Source: an uncultured Streptococcus sp. (lineage in GTDB: Bacteria > Bacillota > Bacilli > Lactobacillales > Streptococcaceae). Taken from it: 12,037 nucleotides of DNA. Location: assembly GCA_905373305.1 (NCBI GenBank), contig CAJPSM010000033.1, positions 1 to 12,037 of the forward strand, in the 5' to 3' direction. Shown piece after piece: positions 1 to 6,593 of this stretch (the first letter of the stretch is position 1; the number at the start of each line of letters is the position of its first letter). The translations under genes and the position numbers were made by a program. Below the pieces are notes generated by a model. That model saw nothing but the letters and a program-made list of their open reading frames with translations. It had not been told where the DNA came from and searched no databases.

Positions 1-34
1 CCAAAAAAACGAACCAGCGTCAACTGATTCGTTT
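1..34 (-). terminator. Intrinsic terminator of the murB-potABCD operon
   Basis: Read on the minus strand, an 11-bp stem (arms at 24-34 and 7-17, one G-U pair) closes a 6-nt loop and is followed by a T-rich run (positions 9-3). It begins 15 nt after the potD stop codon, so it should end the operon transcript. The stem has four G-C pairs in its 11. Termination on the opposite strand is less likely because no T-run follows there. Confidence 0.88.
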
Positions 35-49
35 CATGATGGATAACTC

Positions 50-1120
50 CTACTTCCGATACATTTTAAACTGTAGGAAAAGGTCGCTATATTTACCTGT
101 CCATTTATGGTCAAATTTCTCATAAACTTCTAGGTGTTTCATGGTATCAGCGTCTGGATAGAAGGCCTTGTCTTCCTTGGTCTCCTCTGGGAGCATTTCT
201 TTAGCTGATAGATTTGGTGTTGCATAGCCCACATACTCTGCATTTTTCAGAGCATTTTCGGGTTTCAACATAAAATTGATAAAGGCATAGGCGGCCTCTT
301 GGTTTTTCACGGTTTTTGGAATGACCATGTTGTCAAACCAGAGATTGCTGGCCTCAGTCGGCACGACATACTTGAGGTTAGGATTTTTCTCCAACATCTG
401 GCTAGCTTCCCCTGAGAAGGTCACCCCGATAGCAGCATTGTTCTGAATCATGTAACCCTTCATCTCGTCTGCCACAATGGCCTTGATATTTGGGGTCAAT
501 TTGTAGAGCTTATCCACTGTCTCTTCCAACTGCTGAGGATCCTTTGAGTTGAGGCTGTAACCGAGCGAGTTAAGCCCGAGTCCCAGCACTTCACGCGCTC
601 CATCAAAGAGCATGATAGAATCCTTATACTCTGGCTTCCAGAGATCATCCCAATGTTCAGGAGCCTCATCTACCATGGTTTCGTTGTAGACAATTCCCAA
701 GGTACCCCAGAAATAAGGAATAGAGAATTTATTGCCTGGATCAAAAGACTGGTTGAGGAACTCTGGTCCGATATTTTCGATTCCTTCAATTTTTGAATAA
801 TCAAGAGGTACCAAGAGGTCTTCGTCCTTCATCTTGTTAATCATGTATTCACTTGGGATGGCAATATCGTAGGTTGTTCCACCTTGCTTGATTTTGGTAT
901 ACATGGCTTCATTGGAATCAAAGGTCTCGTACTGGACTTGGATCCCTGTTTCTTCTGTGAATTGCTCCAAGAGTTCGGGATCAATGTAGTCCCCCCAGTT
1001 GTAGATAACCAGTTTTTGACTATCTCGGCTATTGATTTTACTATCTAGATGATGAGAAATTCCCCACAAAACGAGGATAATGGCTGCAATTCCTGCTAAA
1101 AATGAATAGAGTTTTTTCAT
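50..1120 (-). CDS. potD: Spermidine/putrescine ABC transporter substrate-binding protein PotD
   Basis: Extracellular polyamine-capturing subunit of PotABCD, 356 aa, close to the family's usual length. The N-terminus has two lysines and a hydrophobic helix (about residues 5-20), but the protein contains no cysteine at all. It therefore cannot be a lipoprotein and is probably held by an uncleaved helix or cleaved at a type I site. The mature domain opens with YNWGDYIDP (about 40-48), typical of PotD. The WFD motif at 261-263 matches the Trp-x-Asp pair that contacts polyamine in E. coli PotD (W255/D257), and DGAREV (173-178) lies at the other known contact region. The ATG overlaps the potC stop by 4 bp (ATGA) and is preceded by a strong GGAGG ribosome site. 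It is the last gene of the operon, followed by a terminator. Identification is secure; the choice between spermidine and putrescine is not readable from sequence. Confidence 0.96.
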   Translation of the reverse strand: MKKLYSFLAGIAAIILVLWGISHHLDSKINSRDSQKLVIYNWGDYIDPELLEQFTEETGIQVQYETFDSNEAMYTKIKQGGTTYDIAIPSEYMINKMKDEDLLVPLDYSKIEGIENIGPEFLNQSFDPGNKFSIPYFWGTLGIVYNETMVDEAPEHWDDLWKPEYKDSIMLFDGAREVLGLGLNSLGYSLNSKDPQQLEETVDKLYKLTPNIKAIVADEMKGYMIQNNAAIGVTFSGEASQMLEKNPNLKYVVPTEASNLWFDNMVIPKTVKNQEAAYAFINFMLKPENALKNAEYVGYATPNLSAKEMLPEETKEDKAFYPDADTMKHLEVYEKFDHKWTGKYSDLFLQFKMYRK

Positions 1121-1890
1121 GCTTGCTCCTCCTTCTCACGAGAGATAAAGTAATATCCTACAACTAGGATAATACTAAAGAGAAAGACGAGGGCAGACAG
1201 GGCATTGATTTCTAACGAAATCCCCTTCCGAGCACGAGAGTAAATCTCGACTGACAGGGTTGAAAAGCCATTTCCCGTTACAAAGAAGGTCACGGCAAAG
1301 TCATCCAGCGAATAGGTAAAGGCCATGAAATAACCTGCGACGATAGACGGAGTCAGGTACGGAAGCATGATTTCCTTGAACATCTGAAACTGACTGGCAC
1401 CTAAGTCATAAGCCGCGTGAATCATATCTCCGTTCATTTCCTTGAGACGAGGTAAGACCATCAAAACCACAATTGGGATGGAGAAGGCTACGTGACTAGA
1501 TAGAACCGTCAAAAAGCCAAGTGAAAACTTAAGCTGGGTAAAGAGAATCAAGAAGCTGGCACCAATCATAACGTCAGGCGCAACCATGAGGATATTATTG
1601 AGTGATAAAAAGGCTTCTTGGTATTTCTTACGAGACTGGTAGATATAGATAGCACCAAAAGTCCCGATAATGGTCGCTATCAAGGCTGATAGAAAGGCCA
1701 AGAAAAAGGTTTGGGTGAGAATCAACATGATACGACCATCACCAAACATGGTTTTAAAATGGCTCAAGCTAAAACCAGTAAAGCTGTTCATATCATCCCC
1801 TGCATTAAAGGCATAGCCAATCAAGTAAAAGATTGGCAAATATAGGATGATGAAGACAAAGGCTAGGTAGAGATTGGCAAATTTTTTCAT
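1117..1890 (-). CDS. potC: Polyamine ABC transporter permease PotC
   Basis: Second membrane subunit of the polyamine importer, 257 aa from the start chosen here. It belongs to the binding-protein-dependent (MetI-like) permease family with about six membrane segments; the first begins right after MKKFANLYL. The cytoplasmic EAA coupling loop, which docks on the ATPase, is visible as HAAYDLGAS followed by a conserved MLP..TPSIVAG stretch in the C-terminal half. I place the start at 1890: its ATG overlaps the potB stop by 4 bp (ATGA) and has a good AAAGGAGAG ribosome site 4-5 nt upstream. An in-frame ATG 27 bp further upstream (1917) would add nine charged residues inside potB and lacks a comparable site. 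The potB and potD overlaps indicate translational coupling and equal expression of the two permeases. Confidence 0.95.
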   Translation of the reverse strand: MKKFANLYLAFVFIILYLPIFYLIGYAFNAGDDMNSFTGFSLSHFKTMFGDGRIMLILTQTFFLAFLSALIATIIGTFGAIYIYQSRKKYQEAFLSLNNILMVAPDVMIGASFLILFTQLKFSLGFLTVLSSHVAFSIPIVVLMVLPRLKEMNGDMIHAAYDLGASQFQMFKEIMLPYLTPSIVAGYFMAFTYSLDDFAVTFFVTGNGFSTLSVEIYSRARKGISLEINALSALVFLFSIILVVGYYFISREKEEQA

Positions 1891-2693
1891 CGTTCTCTCC
1901 TTTCCTTTGTCACCCACATGGTGAGAAACATTGTCAGGATGAGAATCACACCGATGGTTGAACCCATACCGTAGTTGTCATTGGTCAGGAAGTTCTGCTC
2001 AATGGCCGTCCCGAGGGTGATAACGCGGTTCCCACCGATTAAACGTGTCAGCATGAAGAGGCTTAAGCTAGGAATAAAGACGGACTGAACTCCACTTCGC
2101 ACACCATTCATCGACAGAGGGAAGATAACATGACGGAAGGTTTCCCACTTGGTCGCACCGAGGTCATAGCTAGCATTGATCAGATTATTGTCCATATCAT
2201 CCAAGACATTGAAAATCGGCAAAATCATAAAGGGAAGCTCGATGTAGCTAGCGACAAAGATAAAAGAGAAATCCGTAAAGAGCAACTGTTGCGAACCGAT
2301 TCCGATAAATTCTAAGAATTGGTTAATAGAGCCATTTTGACCAAAAATCCCAATAAAGGCATAGGCCTTAAGGAGTAGGTTGATCCAGGTTGGTAGGATA
2401 ATCAACATGAGCCAGAGTTGACGGTGCTTGAGACGGGTCAAAAAGAGGGCTGTTGGATAGCTGATGAAAAGCGTCACCATGGTCACAATCCCCGCATAGA
2501 GCACAGAGTTGAAGCTCATTTTAAGGTAGGTCAAGTTTTGTGACGCAAAGTAAGATTTATAGTTTTCTAAACTAAACTGCCCTTCAATATTGAAAAAGGA
2601 TTGACCGAAAATCAAGACCAAGGGTGCGAGGACAAAGAGGGCTATCCAAAGCATGTAGGGCACTACAAAGAGTTTAGAGGTTGTTTTCTTCAT
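1887..2693 (-). CDS. potB: Polyamine ABC transporter permease PotB
   Basis: First membrane subunit of the polyamine importer, 268 aa, partner of PotC. The sequence shows about six hydrophobic segments, beginning with one at roughly residues 8-31, and the EAA coupling loop (NASYDLGATKWETFRHVIFP) expected of MetI-like permeases. The N-terminal extension before the first helix is short and basic (MKKTTSK). The start codon lies 20 bp inside the 3' end of potA, with a strong GAGGAGG site 6 nt upstream embedded in codons for the acidic tail of PotA. Translation is therefore probably coupled to potA. The end overlaps potC by 4 bp. No irregularity is visible. Confidence 0.95.
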   Translation of the reverse strand: MKKTTSKLFVVPYMLWIALFVLAPLVLIFGQSFFNIEGQFSLENYKSYFASQNLTYLKMSFNSVLYAGIVTMVTLFISYPTALFLTRLKHRQLWLMLIILPTWINLLLKAYAFIGIFGQNGSINQFLEFIGIGSQQLLFTDFSFIFVASYIELPFMILPIFNVLDDMDNNLINASYDLGATKWETFRHVIFPLSMNGVRSGVQSVFIPSLSLFMLTRLIGGNRVITLGTAIEQNFLTNDNYGMGSTIGVILILTMFLTMWVTKERRER

Positions 2694-3831
2694 CTCTTTC
2701 CTCCTCGATCGCGTTAATCAGACCTGCTTCTTGCTCTTCGATTTCTACGTATTCCTCGATACGAGCATCGAACTCTTCTTCGGTTTCGTTGAGACGCATG
2801 ATGTGGATGTCTTCTGGTTCAAAGTCCAGACCGATTTCCTCACCAACGATGGCCTTACGAGTTGAGTGGATCATCCATTCATTTCCAAGCTCGTCATAGG
2901 CGATAATTTCATAATGCACCCCACGGAAAAGCTGGGTATCGACCTTAACTTGGAGCTTGCCTTCTTCAGGAAGGGTAATGCGCAAGTCCTCTGGACGAAT
3001 GACAACCTCAACTGGCTCATTTGGCTTCATCCCCCCATCGACCGCTTCAAAGCGTTTGCCGTTAAACTCAACCAAGTAGTCCTCAATCATGGTTCCTGGC
3101 AAGATGTTGGATTCACCGATAAAAGTGGCAACAAAATGGTTGATTGGCTCATCATAGATATCTACAGGTGTTCCTGACTGGACAATCTCGCCATCATTCA
3201 TAACGAAAATCCAGTCACTCATAGCTAGGGCTTCTTCCTGATCGTGAGTGACAAAGACAAAGGTAATGCCCAATCGTTGTTGCAGTTCACGCAGTTCGTA
3301 CTGCATGTCTGTTCTTAATTTTAAGTCCAGCGCTGATAAAGGCTCGTCCAATAAGACCACACGGGGTTGGTTGATGATGGCACGGGCAATGGCCACACGC
3401 TGGCGTTGTCCTCCAGAGAGTTTACGGATAGAACGTTTTTCATAACCTTCCAACTGAACCATCTTGAGAACTTCCGCTACACGTTTTTCGATTTCTTTCT
3501 TGTCGATTTTACGCAAGCGGAGTGGAAAGGCAACATTTTCAAACACATTCATATGTGGAAACAAGGCATAGGATTGGAAGACCGTATGAACATCACGTTT
3601 GTTGGTCGGGATGTCATTGATTCGTACCCCATCCAGCAAAATATCTCCTGTCGTCGCATCCAGTAAACCTGCAATGATGTTTAGTATGGTTGATTTTCCT
3701 GAACCAGATGCGCCCAGTAGGGTATAGAACTTCCCTTCTTCCAACTCAAAGTTAATGTCTTTGAGAACCTTGGTGTTGCTGTCTTCAAAAACTTTAGAGA
3801 CGTTTTTGAATTCGATAATTGGTTTTTTCAA
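2674..3831 (-). CDS. potA: Polyamine ABC transporter ATP-binding protein PotA
   Basis: Cytoplasmic ATPase energising polyamine uptake, 385 aa. Nucleotide-binding domain: Walker A GASGSGKST (40-48), Q-loop Gln86, signature LSGGQ (138-142), Walker B VVLLDEP (158-164, catalytic Glu163) and H-loop His196. A C-terminal TOBE-like regulatory domain covers about 240-347, with VVIRPED (277-283) typical of the PotA/MalK branch. The last 37 residues are strikingly acidic (17 Glu/Asp, 2 Arg). The start is TTG: no in-frame ATG lies near the conserved N-terminus (MKKPIIEF), and the family normally begins here. The AAGGA ribosome site is 11 nt from the TTG but only 4 nt from an out-of-frame ATG at 3838, so initiation is likely weak or regulated. 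It is preceded by a structured-looking 158-nt leader and overlaps potB by 20 bp. Confidence 0.96.
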   Translation of the reverse strand: MKKPIIEFKNVSKVFEDSNTKVLKDINFELEEGKFYTLLGASGSGKSTILNIIAGLLDATTGDILLDGVRINDIPTNKRDVHTVFQSYALFPHMNVFENVAFPLRLRKIDKKEIEKRVAEVLKMVQLEGYEKRSIRKLSGGQRQRVAIARAIINQPRVVLLDEPLSALDLKLRTDMQYELRELQQRLGITFVFVTHDQEEALAMSDWIFVMNDGEIVQSGTPVDIYDEPINHFVATFIGESNILPGTMIEDYLVEFNGKRFEAVDGGMKPNEPVEVVIRPEDLRITLPEEGKLQVKVDTQLFRGVHYEIIAYDELGNEWMIHSTRKAIVGEEIGLDFEPEDIHIMRLNETEEEFDARIEEYVEIEEQEAGLINAIEEERDEENNL

Positions 3832-3838
3832 TTGGCAT
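3794..3838 (-). other. Possible 14-codon out-of-frame ORF overlapping the potA start
   Basis: An ATG at 3838-3836 sits 4 nt downstream of the AAGGA site and 7 nt upstream of the potA TTG, in another frame. It encodes 14 residues (MPIEKTNYRIQKRL) and stops at TAA 3796-3794, inside potA. An in-frame ATG 18 nt further upstream (3856) lacks its own ribosome site. If translated, this ORF would compete with or modulate potA initiation. It may equally be chance, since the region is AT-rich. No homologue is known to me. Confidence 0.25.
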
Positions 3839-3989
3839 AAATTCCTTCTTTTTCATAAATTAACAGATCAGGGCTCTGTCAAGCCGCTACTACCTCTTGC
3901 AGGGAGTAAAACCACCTGCATACATCTTCGCTACCGATAGGCTTTCACCCCCTTTCCATTGACATAGCAGCAGCTATTCTGGTGAAACC
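3832..3989 (-). promoter_or_regulatory. Structured 5' leader of potA (candidate cis-regulatory RNA)
   Basis: This 158-nt gap between murB and potA holds no convincing gene. On the minus strand its first ~120 nt are about half G+C, unusually rich for streptococcal intergenic DNA, and several helices can be drawn. A 9-bp stem with one bulged G joins 3989-3981 to 3949-3940. Inside it is a 5-bp hairpin (3977-3973 with 3968-3964). Next comes a 6-bp hairpin (3920-3915 with 3903-3898). Last are two mutually exclusive small hairpins: 3885-3882 with 3875-3872, and 3879-3875 with 3867-3863. No T-run follows, so any control would be translational, acting near the weak TTG start of potA. I do not recognise a named riboswitch class. 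The hairpins are seen; the regulatory role, perhaps polyamine feedback, is inference. Confidence 0.45.
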
Positions 3990-4895
3990 TTACTCCTTCT
4001 CACCCAAGATTCGAACTTCTCTCTCAAGGGTGACGCCTGAATGTTCCTTGACTTTTTCAATAACAGATTGGATCAAGTCCTCGTAGTCTTTCGCAGTTCC
4101 GTCAGCAACATTAATCATAAAACCAGCATGCTTTTCAGACACTTCAACTCCACCGATACGATAGCCTTTCAAACCAGCTTCTGAAATCAACTGACCTGCA
4201 AAATGCCCGACTGGACGCTTAAAGACTGAACCACAAGATGGGTATTCTAGAGGTTGTTTGAGTTCACGAAGGTGGGTCAAGCGATCCATTTCCTGCTTGA
4301 TAACCTGATGATTTCCTGGAGCTAGGGCAAATTTAGCTGACAAGACAATGGCCCCAGAATCCTGAATAGCTGAATGGCGGTAACCAAAAGCCAAGTCCTT
4401 GGCTGACAAGGTCTCGATTTCCCCTTCCTTGGTCAGAATCTTACAAGACTGCAAAATGTGAGCAATCTCTCCTCCGTAGGCACCCGCATTCATAAAGACA
4501 GCTCCTCCGATGCTTCCTGGAATGCCGCAAGCAAACTCAAAACCAGTCAAACTATGACGAAGGGCAATGCGTGTTGTCTCAATCAAGTTGGCCCCAGCTT
4601 CAGCTTCAATAGTGTAACCATCAACTGAAACGTTATTGAGCTTATCACACAAGATGACAAAACCACGGATTCCACCTTCACGAACGATGATATTGCTGGC
4701 ATTTCCTAGCACCATCCAAGGAATATTCTCTTGGTTGGCAAATTGGACGACACGCGCCATCTCATAGCGATTGCGTGGTAAAACTAGGTAATCCGCTCGA
4801 CCTCCAACCTTGGTATAGGTATAGGTCTTCAAGGGTTCCTTGAAACGAATATCAATTCCTTCTAATTGTTCTTGTATTTTAGTTACTAATGTCAT
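3990..4895 (-). CDS. murB: UDP-N-acetylenolpyruvoylglucosamine reductase MurB
   Basis: Cytoplasmic flavoenzyme that reduces UDP-GlcNAc-enolpyruvate to UDP-MurNAc with NADPH, the second committed step of peptidoglycan synthesis; 301 aa. The FAD-binding fold is shown by TKVGGRADYLV (28-38), LGNASNIIV (63-71) and the ACGIPGSIGGAVFMNAGAYG stretch (122-141). Active-site candidates are Arg173 (GYRHS), Ser223 in PSCGS (proton donor) and Glu293 in EREVRILG. I chose the ATG at 4895, not the one at 4904, because AAGGA lies 8 nt upstream of the former and directly abuts the latter. It has its own extended -10 promoter and is followed 158 nt later by potA with no terminator between, so it should be cotranscribed with the polyamine importer. 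Confidence 0.95.
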   Translation of the reverse strand: MTLVTKIQEQLEGIDIRFKEPLKTYTYTKVGGRADYLVLPRNRYEMARVVQFANQENIPWMVLGNASNIIVREGGIRGFVILCDKLNNVSVDGYTIEAEAGANLIETTRIALRHSLTGFEFACGIPGSIGGAVFMNAGAYGGEIAHILQSCKILTKEGEIETLSAKDLAFGYRHSAIQDSGAIVLSAKFALAPGNHQVIKQEMDRLTHLRELKQPLEYPSCGSVFKRPVGHFAGQLISEAGLKGYRIGGVEVSEKHAGFMINVADGTAKDYEDLIQSVIEKVKEHSGVTLEREVRILGEKE

Positions 4896-4923
4896 ATCTC
4901 TCATCCTTTTGTAAAGTCATTTC

Positions 4924-4952
4924 ATTATACCATTTTTAAAGGCTTTTGACGA
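4924..4952 (-). promoter_or_regulatory. Promoter of murB-potABCD (extended -10)
   Basis: On the minus strand, a perfect -10 TATAAT (4929-4924) is preceded by TGG, giving an extended -10 (TGnTATAAT). A weaker -35, TCGTCA (4952-4947; 4 of 6), lies at the ideal 17-nt spacing. The -10 ends 28 nt upstream of the murB ATG. The promoter lies downstream of the preceding operon's terminator, so it is probably the main source of murB-pot transcripts. Confidence 0.8.
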
Positions 4953-4983
4953 ACCGAAAAATGGAAGCATCAAAGCATCGCAT

Positions 4984-5007
4984 AAAAAAAGAGGTAAACC
5001 TCTTTTT
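4984..5007 (-). terminator. Intrinsic terminator of the budA-yhfC-like operon
   Basis: A 9-bp stem (5007-4999 with 4994-4986; four G-C/C-G pairs at the loop end, then A-T pairs) has a 4-nt loop and a run of seven T on the minus strand (4990-4984). The stop codon of the upstream gene (5008-5006) runs into the stem. A flanking T-tract on the other strand makes it look symmetric, but only minus-strand genes approach it. Confidence 0.8.
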
Positions 5008-5761
5008 ATGATAATTTTTTCCAAAATGTAGATTTTGTTAGCCAAATAAAGGCCAGTACTTCTACAAGAAGAATGCCCTCCACTACAAGTGGATTTGAAA
5101 TCCATCCCACTTGAGATAAAGCTGGAGCTAAGTCAAACAAGGCATGGAAACCATAGGCTGCAACGAGATAGACCCATTTCTTCTGGCGGACACTTTGATA
5201 GACCCAAAAAGAGAGACTAATTTGCAGAACCAAAGCAAGTACACGCTCAACTCCTAGTAAATAAACCTGCCACACAGAAAGAGACTGAACCGTTTCGAGT
5301 GTCGTCTTTGGAAGAAGATTGGCTACATCAGTATTTGAAGACTGGATGAGTGAAAAGAGGATCAAAAGGCTGATCAAGCTTCCCATCCCAAGATAGAGCA
5401 ACTCCAAGCCTCCATGTCCCAAACCGTAAGCCAAAGCGTCTTTCTCTTCTAGACTTCTCTTTTTCTCCAACCATTTAAAAAAGACAAGGCGGGCAGTTTC
5501 CTCAAAGAGGGCTGCCATGGCAATCGCGTAAAGAACATATAGGAAGGGTTGCTCATTCATGAGCGAAATCGTTCCATCTTTTTGCGGTTGAAGAACTAGA
5601 AGGTGAATCAGCTTCTCTAACACTTGAGACGAAACGAAAAATGCGATTGCCCCCAAGCCCATCACTGCAAGAGAAATCTTAAAGCGTTTTTTGGCGTACC
5701 AAGTCCCAACTACTAGGACTAGAAGCAAAATAATCATAGTAAGGATAATATGTAGTGTCAT
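5006..5761 (-). CDS. YhfC-family intramembrane metalloprotease (putative)
   Basis: Polytopic membrane protein of 251 aa with about seven hydrophobic segments. Conserved motifs match the YhfC/PrsW/CAAX-protease superfamily of membrane-embedded metalloproteases: FEETAR (86-91, Glu87/Glu88), GHGGLE (115-120, His116 and Glu120) and FHALFD (205-210, His206), all placed in or beside membrane helices. These residues would bind a metal and activate water, so the family fold and an intact active site are well supported. The substrate and role are unknown; relatives act in signal-protein cleavage, prenyl-protein processing or bacteriocin self-immunity. It starts 9 nt after the budA stop. Its AGGAG ribosome site overlaps that stop codon, suggesting translational coupling with acetolactate decarboxylase. 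A terminator follows immediately. An enzymatically inactive membrane protein is possible but less likely. Confidence 0.8.
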   Translation of the reverse strand: MTLHIILTMIILLLVLVVGTWYAKKRFKISLAVMGLGAIAFFVSSQVLEKLIHLLVLQPQKDGTISLMNEQPFLYVLYAIAMAALFEETARLVFFKWLEKKRSLEEKDALAYGLGHGGLELLYLGMGSLISLLILFSLIQSSNTDVANLLPKTTLETVQSLSVWQVYLLGVERVLALVLQISLSFWVYQSVRQKKWVYLVAAYGFHALFDLAPALSQVGWISNPLVVEGILLVEVLAFIWLTKSTFWKKLS

Positions 5762-5770
5762 CTTTTTCTC

Positions 5771-6502
5771 CTATTCTGACTTGTCAATGTCTTTCTTCAT
5801 CTCATCAACGTTAAATTTCGCAAACAAATACTGGCGATCTTGGACTGGAAAACGTTGATCCAACTGATCGACTGCTCCAACCTCGATTATTCCTTCTTTG
5901 ATAACAAAGTCCATCACATGCCCACCAAAGGTCAAATCATCTGAGATAAAGTGCAAATGGTAACCCGCCACACTGACCCCATGGAAAATCTCCGGTGTCC
6001 AAAATCCAACAATGGTTCCCGATACATTTTCACGACTATATTCAGGCTGATGGGTAGCAACCTCAGCAAACTTGGTGTCAGGTGTGGATTTGGGAATCAT
6101 CCGTACATGCATGTGGGCGAATTCCCCATGAATCTTGATGGATCGAAAGAGATTTTCCCCATCATAGTAGGACTCAATCCGCTTTTCTAATTCCTTATCC
6201 GTCATCTCAAATCGCTGGCGGAAAATCACTTCTGCCTGATGAGGGACCACTGCCGCATAAGGGATAAGGGCATCAGGTGCAACTTCTACAATTTCAGGTT
6301 GCTCCCCTGAACCTTTAGCTTGATAAGCCTTGCCATCAAGGACGATCAACTCCCCATCAATCGAATCAAGGGTTCCCAAACCAAGGTCGCCATGTTCCAA
6401 CAATTCTCCCACTGTCATGGTTCCACCGTAGAGACCAGCCATTAGGGCACCTAGAGTATTGTATTGAAATAATTTTACTGGTTCCTGCACTTTTCTATCC
6501 AT
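5771..6502 (-). CDS. budA: Alpha-acetolactate decarboxylase
   Basis: Cytoplasmic zinc enzyme converting (S)-alpha-acetolactate to (R)-acetoin and CO2; often called aldB in lactic acid bacteria. It limits acid build-up from pyruvate and drains the valine/leucine precursor. At 243 aa it has normal length. The metal site is clear: His182 and His184 in GYHLHF, and His195 in FGGHVMDF, with the 2- and 11-residue spacing of the Brevibacillus enzyme. Glu51 (DGELIVLDG) and an Arg near 134 (HVRMIPKS) are the probable further ligand or active-site residues. The start at 6502 has only a weak purine-rich site (AAGAAAGAG), but the N-terminus MDRKVQEPVKLFQY matches streptococcal homologues, so I keep it. 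It has its own promoter, is followed closely by the YhfC-like gene, and faces a divergent MocR regulator. Confidence 0.95.
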   Translation of the reverse strand: MDRKVQEPVKLFQYNTLGALMAGLYGGTMTVGELLEHGDLGLGTLDSIDGELIVLDGKAYQAKGSGEQPEIVEVAPDALIPYAAVVPHQAEVIFRQRFEMTDKELEKRIESYYDGENLFRSIKIHGEFAHMHVRMIPKSTPDTKFAEVATHQPEYSRENVSGTIVGFWTPEIFHGVSVAGYHLHFISDDLTFGGHVMDFVIKEGIIEVGAVDQLDQRFPVQDRQYLFAKFNVDEMKKDIDKSE

Positions 6503-6544
6503 TCTCTTTCTTATCTTCTTTTCAATGAATCATCATACTTTCTA

Positions 6545-6573
6545 AGTATACCACATTTGCTCTTAGATGTGAA
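6545..6573 (-). promoter_or_regulatory. Promoter of the budA operon
   Basis: On the minus strand, -35 TTCACA (6573-6568; 5 of 6 consensus) is separated by exactly 17 nt from -10 TATACT (6550-6545), which is preceded by TGG (extended -10). The budA ATG lies 42 nt downstream of the -10. An inverted repeat, CACAT/ATGTG (6552-6556, 6567-6571), fills the spacer and would suit an operator. Confidence 0.8.
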
Positions 6574-6592
6574 AGGGAGAAATGCTTTTCCC
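6552..6592. promoter_or_regulatory. Candidate operator palindromes between divergent promoters
   Basis: Two inverted repeats lie between the budA and regulator promoters. CACAT-N10-ATGTG (6552-6571) lies in the -10/-35 spacer of the budA promoter and reaches its -35. GGGA-N10-TCCC (6575-6592) has two further matching A/T pairs inside and lies just upstream of the regulator's -35. Both have the same 10-nt gap. They could be sites for the divergent MocR protein or another regulator. MocR proteins often bind direct repeats, so assignment is tentative. Confidence 0.35.
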
Positions 6593-6593
6593 A

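Noticed and set aside
1891..1917. Upstream ATG at 1917 as the potC start
   Set aside because: The ATG at 1890 has the proper ribosome site and an ATGA overlap like the next junction; the extension is charged and lies inside potB.
3854..3882. TTGACA (3882-3877, minus) as the -35 of a separate potA promoter
   Set aside because: The hexamer is perfect, but the sequence 17 nt downstream (TTTATG) matches only 3 of 6 of the -10 and other spacings are no better. The hexamer also falls inside drawn hairpins. A weak internal promoter cannot be excluded.
3868..3925. Short ORFs in the potA leader (17 codons from ATG 3921; 11 codons from ATG 3925, minus strand)
   Set aside because: Neither has a ribosome site, and both overlap the 6-bp hairpin. 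Nothing in the composition suggests coding.
4896..4904. ATG at 4904 as the murB start
   Set aside because: The AAGGA sequence directly abuts this ATG with no spacer, whereas it is well spaced for the ATG at 4895.
4984..5007. Hairpin at 4984-5007 as a repeat element or attachment site
   Set aside because: It is fully explained as an intrinsic terminator, and no second copy was seen in the window.
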